The position numbers were made by a program, and so were the translations under genes. Of a stretch of DNA of 5,554 bases, positions 1-4,625 are shown piece after piece. A model generated the notes under the pieces. It saw only the letters and a program-made list of their open reading frames with translations. It made no database searches and was not told the origin of the DNA. Numbering within the stretch: the stretch's first letter is position 1; every line of letters begins with the position of its first letter. The stretch spans positions 1 through 5,554 of the forward strand of contig CAJXXJ010000293.1 in NCBI GenBank assembly GCA_913062745.1. The letters are read 5' to 3'. Origin of the DNA: an uncultured Phaeodactylibacter sp. GTDB lineage: Bacteria > Bacteroidota > Bacteroidia > Chitinophagales > Saprospiraceae.

Positions 1-1026
1 CAAGAATGACGCTACCATGGCTCGCATCCGAAAGTTGAGGTAGCCGGTTTCGCGTACACATCGCATGGAGGCATCGATCAGAGGAAAGCCCGTTTGGCCG
101 TCTTGCCAGGCTTTCTGCCATTCGGGATTAAGCTCTTGGCTTAAGCGATCAAATGCCGGATTGAAGTTTTCAAATTCGATGCGACACTCGCTTTCGAATT
201 TTTGGATGAAGTGGTCGCGCCAGCGCAGGCGGGAGAGGAAGTTGGTGAGGTCGCGCTTGTCGCGGGCCAGGTGGCGGTGTTGCCAGCTGTACTGATAGGC
301 CTGCCGCAGGCTGATGTTGCCCCAGGCCAGATAGGGTGAAATCCGGCTGCAGGAGCGGCGGCTGGCCTGAGGTTTGGAAATGAGGCGCGAGTAGCCCTGT
401 ATGCGCTCGTCGTGGAAGAAGCTGCGCAGGTAGCGCCAGGCGTTGCGCTCGCCCCCCGGCTGGAAATCAGGATGGGGGTGTTGCCAGGCTTCGGGCAGCG
501 GCGGGCCAGCGAGCTGTTGTGCCTGTTCTTTGCTTAATTCCGCCCATTTTGCTGCTTCCAGCGGGCTGCGGCCTACCGGCTGTTCGATGTAGTCATACCA
601 TTGTTCCCGCCATCCCTTGCGGTCGGGCCGGCCGCGCTGTACGCCGGAAAAGGGGGTCTCCCGCCAGCGGATGCCTTGCTGCTGAAACCAGTCGGCCAGC
701 TGCAGGTCGCGGTCGAAGGTAAGCCGCAAGCCGACCTCCTCGTGGGAAAATACCGACCGGATGGTACAGAGCTGGTGCAGCTGTTCAAAGAATGGCAGGG
801 CTTCCCGCTGTGCGATGAGCAGCTGGGCAGGCAGGCGTTTTTGCAAATCCTGCAGCGACTGCCATACAAAGCGCCAGTGCCGCTCGCTGTAGGCGGGGTG
901 CTGCAGCAGGCTGGGCTCAAACAGGTACACCAGCAGCAAGGGGTGCCCGTCTGCCACGGCCTCGTTCAGAGCAGGGTTGTCGTGCAGCCGCAGGTCGCGC
1001 TTAAACCATAGGATATTGACAGGCAT
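1..1026 (-). CDS. DNA photolyase / cryptochrome family flavoprotein (3' partial)
   Basis: The frame is open for 342 codons from ATG at 1026 to the left edge, so the C-terminus is missing. An in-frame TAA 12 bases upstream fixes the start. Residues 1-20 carry the family's N-terminal signature (ILWFKRDLRLHDNPAL), opening an alpha/beta antenna domain of about 130 residues. The helical FAD domain begins near 195. It shows the FAD-phosphate region SCSRISPYLAWGNIS (225-239), the RLRWRDHF helix (266-273) and the segment WQDGQTGFPLIDASMR (307-322) followed by GYLNFRMRAMVASFL (328-342). The family uses reduced FAD and blue light to split pyrimidine dimers in DNA, or acts as a light sensor. Family membership is clear; the activity is not. 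By alignment from memory, several substrate-contact positions of E. coli PhrB are changed. The FAD N5-contacting residue and most of the tryptophan electron chain lie outside the window. No Shine-Dalgarno sequence is seen. Confidence 0.93.
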   Translation of the reverse strand, partial: MPVNILWFKRDLRLHDNPALNEAVADGHPLLLVYLFEPSLLQHPAYSERHWRFVWQSLQDLQKRLPAQLLIAQREALPFFEQLHQLCTIRSVFSHEEVGLRLTFDRDLQLADWFQQQGIRWRETPFSGVQRGRPDRKGWREQWYDYIEQPVGRSPLEAAKWAELSKEQAQQLAGPPLPEAWQHPHPDFQPGGERNAWRYLRSFFHDERIQGYSRLISKPQASRRSCSRISPYLAWGNISLRQAYQYSWQHRHLARDKRDLTNFLSRLRWRDHFIQKFESECRIEFENFNPAFDRLSQELNPEWQKAWQDGQTGFPLIDASMRCVRETGYLNFRMRAMVASFL

Positions 1027-1032
1027 GCCGGT

Positions 1033-1063
1033 AATTTATATAGTAAATCTGTGCTTTCGCAAA
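1033..1063 (-). promoter_or_regulatory. Weak candidate promoter for the photolyase gene
   Basis: On the minus strand a TTTG (1063-1060) lies exactly 19 bases from TATAAATT (1040-1033). The spacing fits the Bacteroidota promoter form, but the second box matches TAnnTTTG only poorly. The box ends 6 bases before the ATG, which would leave almost no leader. This is only a suggestion; the true promoter may lie further upstream. Confidence 0.2.
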
Positions 1064-1151
1064 AGAGTTTACCCGAGCCGCCGGCAATATTGGGCCGCCA
1101 AATTCTATTCGGCAAAATGACATTTTTCTGACGGGGGAGGATGGTGGTTTA

Positions 1152-1188
1152 TAAATCTGATAATCAAATAGTTAAATCGATAATGAAA
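1152..1188. repeat. Imperfect tandem repeat, possible operator pair
   Basis: TAAATCTGATAATCAAA (1152-1168) is followed by TAAATCGATAATGAAA (1173-1188). Removing one T from the first copy leaves a single mismatch, and the two copies start 21 bases apart, about two helical turns. Such spacing suits two regulator molecules on one face of the DNA. The repeat lies about 75 bases upstream of the ykuK promoter. Chance similarity in AT-rich DNA is a serious alternative. Confidence 0.3.
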
Positions 1189-1263
1189 GAAACATTGGCA
1201 TTAAAAACGGAGCTTAGTTAGAAAAAAATTCGAATACGGGAACTCAGGGCTGCGCTTTAGCTG

Positions 1264-1295
1264 TTTGAACCACTGTTAATCGGACTTTAATTTTG
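1264..1295 (+). promoter_or_regulatory. Bacteroidota-type promoter for the ykuK-like gene
   Basis: A perfect -33 box TTTG (1264-1267) and a perfect -7 box TAATTTTG (1288-1295, consensus TAnnTTTG) are separated by 20 bases, within the usual range for the primary sigma factor of Bacteroidota. Transcription would begin near 1301-1303, giving a leader of about 60 bases before the ATG at 1362. A second, poorer -7-like sequence, TTAGTTTG, lies at 1332-1339 but has no partner box at the right distance. Confidence 0.65.
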
Positions 1296-1361
1296 TTTTA
1301 AATTTATTAAGCCATAGGGTGTATGGTTTAGTTAGTTTGTATTTTTAGCAAAAAGCGGTTT

Positions 1362-1838
1362 ATGACCATGAAATGGCGAAGGTTAGACGGCAAGCGTATT
1401 GAGCTGCCGATCAAAGACGCAGTAAAGCAAACCATACTGCGCGAAAAGGAAGCCGGGCACCGTCTCAAGGTGTGCATTGGCTCTGATTCACAAGTCCGGG
1501 GAGGGATTGTGGAGTTTGCCACCGTCATCGTTTTCCTGCGGGAGAAGAAAGGTGGTTTTATGTTCATCTCCAATTCTAAGGAGCGGGCACCGATGGGGCT
1601 GCGCGAGCGTATGATTATGGAGGTGGCGAAATCTGTGGAGATTGCCTATGCGCTTTGCGATTTGCTCGATGAGCATAAGGTGGAGCTCGAGGTGCACGCA
1701 GATATCAATACCGACCCGCATTTTCAGTCAAATGCAGCGCTCAAGGAAGCGATGGGCTACATTCTCGGCATGGGCTTTGTCTTCAAGGCTAAACCCAATG
1801 CCTTTGCCAGCTCTTCCTGCGCTGACAAAGTGGTATAA
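1362..1838 (+). CDS. ykuK: YkuK-like (DUF458) RNase H-fold protein
   Basis: This 158-residue protein matches the YkuK/DUF458 family, predicted to have an RNase H-like fold but without an established substrate. A central hydrophobic strand ends in IGSDSQ (39-44, Asp42). Next come a strand pair around EFATVIVFLREKKGGFMF (51-68), a helix with Glu87 and Glu93, the motif EVHADIN (110-116, Asp114) and the C-terminal block GMGFVFKAKPNAFASSSCADK (136-156, Asp155). The acidic residues at strand ends look like candidate metal ligands. The length is near complete for the family. The start could be Met1 or Met3 (ATG ACC ATG); an in-frame TAG at 1329 limits extension. No Shine-Dalgarno sequence is visible. 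It is transcribed alone, between its own promoter and a hairpin terminator. Family assignment is confident; nuclease activity is inference. Confidence 0.88.
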   Translation: MTMKWRRLDGKRIELPIKDAVKQTILREKEAGHRLKVCIGSDSQVRGGIVEFATVIVFLREKKGGFMFISNSKERAPMGLRERMIMEVAKSVEIAYALCDLLDEHKVELEVHADINTDPHFQSNAALKEAMGYILGMGFVFKAKPNAFASSSCADKVV

Positions 1839-1840
1839 AA

Positions 1841-1875
1841 AAGAGGCAGTGTCGCCGGCGCTGCCTCTTCTTTTT
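1841..1875. terminator. Bidirectional intrinsic terminator
   Basis: AAGAGGCAG (1841-1849) pairs perfectly with CTGCCTCTT (1861-1869). It extends inward by a T-G wobble and a G-C pair around a 7-base loop (1852-1858), giving an 11-pair stem. Rightward it is followed by C and TTTTT (1871-1875). Leftward the other strand ends in a T run from the A stretch at 1837-1842. It starts 3 bases after the ykuK-like stop and lies 20 bases beyond the acyl-CoA reductase stop, so it can serve both converging units. Confidence 0.85.
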
Positions 1876-1895
1876 GCCGACAGGCTGGAAAATTT

Positions 1896-2924
1896 TTACG
1901 GCTTGCTGCCCAACCGCAGCAGGAACGCCAGGGTGTCCTCGCCATCGGCGTAATCCCAGAGGGCGGGCTTCTGCGCCTGCCCGAAATGGTAGGTTTTGCG
2001 CTGCAGCGCACCCTCCTGCGCGACTACGCACTGTATTTCCGTTTCCCGTTCGTTCAGGTCGGCTTCCACCTGCGTACGTTCGCGGTAGTGCTCGTAGTGC
2101 AGGCAGGCAATACGGGATTGCAGCGCCGGGTCTTCTACCAGCAATACGCAGCCGTTGGCTTTGAACGGCTTCTTGTTGAGCACAAACAGGGCGTAGTTGT
2201 AGTCGAAATTGTTTTTATACTTGTTGTTCAGCACGATCTCCCGGTACTCATGCAGCGCCTCCAGCAGCGGGTCAAAGTCATAGCCTTCCGGTACATACAG
2301 TTTGGCTACATTGCGGCAGCCCAGCCCGTAGTACTGGAAGATATCCTGCCCGAGCGCTTGCAATTCCACTTTGTTTTCGTCCCCTGTAAGTACTGCCACG
2401 CCATGCCGGTTGCGGCGAATGATGTGCGGGTATTTCCCGAAGTAGGCTTCGAAGTAGCGCGCCGAGTTGTTGCTGCCGGTAGCGATGACGGCATCAAAGC
2501 CCTTCAGCTGGTTGGTCAGTTCCGTATAATCTGTGGTGCGCCCGTCAATGCGCTCCAGTATTTTCATCAGGTAGGGAAAGAGGAACTGATCCTTTTCTGA
2601 AAGCTTCACCTGTGCGCGGTGCCCGGCCACAAAAATGCAAAGCCAGTCGTGGAAGCCAACCAGCGGGATATTGCCGGCCATGACGAGCCCAATGGTTTGT
2701 GCATCCGTCTGTTCCGGGATATCGTAGCGGCTCACCCATTGCTGCAGCTGCTCCCGGCTTAGGAAGTGGCGGGCAATCGACTGTACAGCGTTCTGCTGAT
2801 TTTCTTTGGTGAACCAGGCATTATTGAAGTGCGTGCGGTGCATAATGGCCTGCAGGTATTCATCTTCTCCCTGCAGGTGTTCGCCGAGCTGCACCAGCGC
2901 ATCTATACGTTCGTTTAGCTTCAT
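1896..2924 (-). CDS. LuxC-type acyl-CoA reductase
   Basis: This 342-residue protein matches the LuxC-like acyl-CoA reductase family, within the aldehyde dehydrogenase superfamily. The family reduces fatty acyl-CoA or acyl groups to aldehyde with NAD(P)H. Visible landmarks are GLVMAGNIPLVGFHDWL (79-95), which is nucleotide-fold like; AVIATGSNNSARYFEAYF (145-162); the basic stretch HIIRRNRHGVAVLTG (167-181); and YYGLGCRNVAKLYVP (198-212), whose Cys203 is the likely catalytic thiol. No signal peptide or membrane segment is seen, so it is expected in the cytosol. The protein is shorter than LuxC of luminous bacteria, and no luxD- or luxE-like gene is in view. Stand-alone homologues of this kind are common in Bacteroidota and their physiological substrate is not settled. 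Its ATG overlaps the stop of the DUF1415 gene (ATGA), implying translational coupling. It is the last gene of the operon. Confidence 0.88.
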   Translation of the reverse strand: MKLNERIDALVQLGEHLQGEDEYLQAIMHRTHFNNAWFTKENQQNAVQSIARHFLSREQLQQWVSRYDIPEQTDAQTIGLVMAGNIPLVGFHDWLCIFVAGHRAQVKLSEKDQFLFPYLMKILERIDGRTTDYTELTNQLKGFDAVIATGSNNSARYFEAYFGKYPHIIRRNRHGVAVLTGDENKVELQALGQDIFQYYGLGCRNVAKLYVPEGYDFDPLLEALHEYREIVLNNKYKNNFDYNYALFVLNKKPFKANGCVLLVEDPALQSRIACLHYEHYRERTQVEADLNERETEIQCVVAQEGALQRKTYHFGQAQKPALWDYADGEDTLAFLLRLGSKP

Positions 2925-3469
2925 TTCTTATCGGTAATTTGCCTGAGCTGCGCCATCAGCTGATCGCGCCCGGCTTCTTCCATACGGGCAATATTGCGCT
3001 CCGGTATTTCCTCCGGGTGTTCGTAGTACAACAGGGCTTGCTCTACGATATCCTCGCGCAGCAGGTGCAGCATAGGGTAGGGGGACCGGTTGGTGTAGTT
3101 GGAAGCGGCCTCCGGGCTGCTCCCGGCAAACTGGTAGTCCGGATGGAAGGAGGCCAACTGCAGCAGGCCTTCCATTTGCCACTGTTGCAGCAGGCCCTCG
3201 GCAGCGTACAGGTAGTCGAGGTAGTCGTCAAAATCCTGTAGCAGATGCGGGTGCACGAGCAGCGTAGTCTCCGTGCGCTGTGGCTCAGCAGCCAGCAGGT
3301 AGCGGGCTTCGTAGAGCAGCTTGTCGGTCAGGCGGTTCAGATGCTGCCCTTCCACCAGTACATAGCGTATCCGGCCGAGGCGGTGGGGCCTGGCGGCAAA
3401 GGGGCAGAGGTTGTAGCCGATTACAAATTGCTCCACCCACTCTTTAGTATGTTGCAGATAAGGCGTCAT
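2921..3469 (-). CDS. DUF1415 family protein
   Basis: This 182-residue protein is recognisable as DUF1415, a family without an assigned function. Landmarks are the N-terminal IGYNLCPFA (17-25, with Cys22), the acidic block around LLQDFDDYLDYL (76-87), LASFHPDYQFAG (105-116) and NYTNRSPYPMLHLLRE (124-139). Conserved Cys, His, Asp, Asn and Arg residues look more like an enzyme or ligand-binding site than a structural protein, but that is inference. No membrane segment or signal peptide is seen. It sits 3 bases after rluD and overlaps the acyl-CoA reductase by 4 bases, so all three are probably made from one mRNA. The start is fixed by the in-frame rluD stop codon (TAA GCT ATG). A purine-rich stretch inside the end of rluD (around 3482-3494) is the only ribosome-binding candidate. 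Confidence 0.87.
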   Translation of the reverse strand: MTPYLQHTKEWVEQFVIGYNLCPFAARPHRLGRIRYVLVEGQHLNRLTDKLLYEARYLLAAEPQRTETTLLVHPHLLQDFDDYLDYLYAAEGLLQQWQMEGLLQLASFHPDYQFAGSSPEAASNYTNRSPYPMLHLLREDIVEQALLYYEHPEEIPERNIARMEEAGRDQLMAQLRQITDKK

Positions 3470-3472
3470 AGC

Positions 3473-4528
3473 TTAAATAGATTCTTCTCTTCCGGTGCCG
3501 GAGGTGCGGCCGGCCAGATAGCGGCGCCAGCGTTCGAGTGCCTGCAGCATATCTTCGGGCAACTCGCTTTCAAATCGCATCTTCTCGCCGGTACGCGGAT
3601 GCACGAAGCCCAGGGTACGGGCGTGCAGCCCTTGCCGGGGCAGCACCTTGAAGGTGTTTTCCACAAAGGACTTGTACTTGCTGAACACAGTGCCTTTGAC
3701 CACCCGGTTGCCACCGTACATGTGATCATTGAACAGCGGGTGGCCCAGATGCTGCATGTGTACGCGGATTTGGTGGGTCCGGCCCGTTTCCAGCTGGCAC
3801 TCGATCAGGCTGACGTAGTACATGCCTTCCAGCACCCGGTAGTGAGTCACGGCCCATTTGCCCTGATCCCCTTCCGGGAAAACGGTCCGCTGCTGCCGGT
3901 GCGAGGGATGGCGCCCGATGTGCCCGGCAATAGTCCCTTCCTTTTCATCCGGCTCGCCCCACACGATAGCGTTGTAGCGGCGCTCGATGCTGTGGTCAAA
4001 AAACTGTTTGGCCAGGTGCGTCATCGCGTAGTCGGTCTTGGCCACGAGCAGCAGGCCGGAAGTGTTTTTGTCGATCCGGTGTACCAGCCCGACCTGATCG
4101 CGCTCATTGCCCTTCATCACCGGCAGGCGGTCGCGGTCGAAGTGGTAAGCCAGTGCATTGACCAGGGTATGGTCAGGGTGTCCAATGCCGGGGTGGACGA
4201 CCAGCCCGGCGGGTTTGTGGACGACCACTACGTCATCGTCTTCGTAGCGGATATCGAGCGGGATGTCCTGCGGCACCACCGGTGTATCGTCGTTGAGGCG
4301 CTTAGCGACCAGCACGGAGATTTCCTCCCCCGGCTTCACTTTATGGTTAGGCTTGACGGATTTTCCGTCTACGGTAATAGAGCCCGAACGGATGGCATTT
4401 TGCACCCAATTGCGCGATACCTGCTCCAGGCGGTCCATCAAAAACTTGTCGATCCGCAGCAGGCTCTGCTTCGGGTCAACTTTGATGGTCCGCTGCTCGT
4501 AAAGTTCATCTGACTGATTATCTTGCAT
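3473..4528 (-). CDS. rluD: RluD-type 23S rRNA pseudouridine synthase
   Basis: Translated from the ATG at 4528 it has 351 residues. An S4 RNA-binding domain (about 25-75, RIDKFLMDRL to KVKPGEE) is followed by the RluA-family catalytic domain: VVHKPAGLVVHP (102-112), the catalytic motif HRIDKNTSGLLL (150-161, with Asp153 as nucleophile) and ETGRTHQIRVHM (247-258). Family enzymes isomerise uridine to pseudouridine; the RluD branch acts on helix 69 of 23S rRNA. S4 plus catalytic domain architecture favours RluD, but RluC or another RluA paralogue cannot be excluded. A segment rich in Lys and Phe (278-296) between the last core motifs seems longer than in E. coli RluD. An upstream TTG at 4552 is in frame, but a -7 promoter box overlaps it, so the ATG is preferred. 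It is the first gene of a three-gene operon. Confidence 0.92.
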   Translation of the reverse strand: MQDNQSDELYEQRTIKVDPKQSLLRIDKFLMDRLEQVSRNWVQNAIRSGSITVDGKSVKPNHKVKPGEEISVLVAKRLNDDTPVVPQDIPLDIRYEDDDVVVVHKPAGLVVHPGIGHPDHTLVNALAYHFDRDRLPVMKGNERDQVGLVHRIDKNTSGLLLVAKTDYAMTHLAKQFFDHSIERRYNAIVWGEPDEKEGTIAGHIGRHPSHRQQRTVFPEGDQGKWAVTHYRVLEGMYYVSLIECQLETGRTHQIRVHMQHLGHPLFNDHMYGGNRVVKGTVFSKYKSFVENTFKVLPRQGLHARTLGFVHPRTGEKMRFESELPEDMLQALERWRRYLAGRTSGTGREESI

Positions 4529-4548
4529 GGTGCGTAAAGAATTAGTCT

Positions 4549-4569
4549 GCAAAGGTAGGCTGACTTTGC
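4549..4569. repeat. Inverted repeat between rluD and the PLP-enzyme gene
   Basis: GCAAAG (4549-4554) and CTTTGC (4564-4569) form a 6-base inverted repeat with a 9-base spacer. The left arm is part of the rluD -7 box, read leftward as TACCTTTGC. The right arm reads TGACTTTGC rightward, a near match to the same box. It may therefore be two back-to-back promoter boxes or a shared operator site. The pairing itself is visible; its role is inference. Confidence 0.35.
4550..4557 (-). promoter_or_regulatory. -7 promoter box of the rluD operon
   Basis: The minus strand reads TACCTTTG here, an exact match to the Bacteroidota -7 consensus TAnnTTTG, followed by C as is common in that phylum. Transcription would begin near 4543-4545, leaving about 15-17 bases before the ATG at 4528. 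No good -33 TTTG is found 18-22 bases upstream, so the box stands alone. It makes the in-frame TTG at 4552 unlikely as the translation start. Confidence 0.55.
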
Positions 4570-4617
4570 CTGAAATTTTACTTTTCGACGCCCTAAAGTC
4601 GCGGGCTAAAAAATAGC
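4562..4617 (+). promoter_or_regulatory. Leader with competing short hairpins before the PLP-enzyme gene
   Basis: Several short complementary pairs crowd these 56 bases: GACTTT (4562-4567) with AAAGTC (4595-4600), CGAC (4586-4589) with GTCG (4598-4601), GCCC (4590-4593) with GGGC (4603-4606), and GCTA (4605-4608) with TAGC (4614-4617). The first three share or enclose bases, so they are partly exclusive, and the last overlaps the GGGC arm. If transcription starts near 4575 or further left, part of this would lie in the mRNA leader. I do not recognise a known riboswitch class. The stems are short and may be chance. Confidence 0.25.
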
Positions 4618-4625
4618 AAACCTCT

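Larger units (their letters stand above)
1027..1361. other. AT-rich divergent intergenic region
   Basis: These 335 bases separate the leftward photolyase gene from the rightward ykuK-like gene and are clearly richer in A+T than the flanking coding DNA. They hold a good rightward promoter (1264-1295), a weak leftward promoter candidate (1033-1063), an imperfect tandem repeat (1152-1188) and a small GC hairpin (CGGC 1082-1085 with GCCG 1094-1097). One 26-codon reading frame (1141-1221) is not convincing as a gene. I see no tRNA, recognisable riboswitch or insertion-sequence end. Confidence 0.7.

Noticed and set aside
65..295. A 76-codon plus-strand reading frame near the left edge
   Set aside because: It lies opposite the FAD-binding domain of the photolyase homologue and has no features of its own.
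601..1011. Plus- and minus-strand reading frames of 67-136 codons inside 519-1011
   Set aside because: The real coding frame here is the photolyase gene on the minus strand, which is open to the window edge and has strong family motifs. The others are shadows.
1986..2600. A 204-codon plus-strand reading frame opposite the acyl-CoA reductase
   Set aside because: It is antisense to a complete, recognised gene and has no recognisable domain. It is a frame shadow.
3245..4513. A 422-codon plus-strand reading frame opposite rluD and DUF1415
   Set aside because: It is fully antisense to two clearly recognised genes. It shows no recognisable family motif and is explained by GC-rich codon use on the opposite strand.
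1896..4528. The three-gene operon as a new biosynthetic or signalling system
   Set aside because: Tight spacing shows co-expression, but an rRNA pseudouridine synthase, a DUF1415 protein and an acyl-CoA reductase do not make a coherent pathway on sequence evidence. Only the narrower coupling idea was kept.
4562..4617. SAM-II riboswitch before the sulfur amino acid gene
   Set aside because: The GCTAAAAA-like tail and an H-type pairing pattern were suggestive. However, the conserved loop sequence is not present, and the joining loop between the stems would be only 2 bases, too short for the fold.
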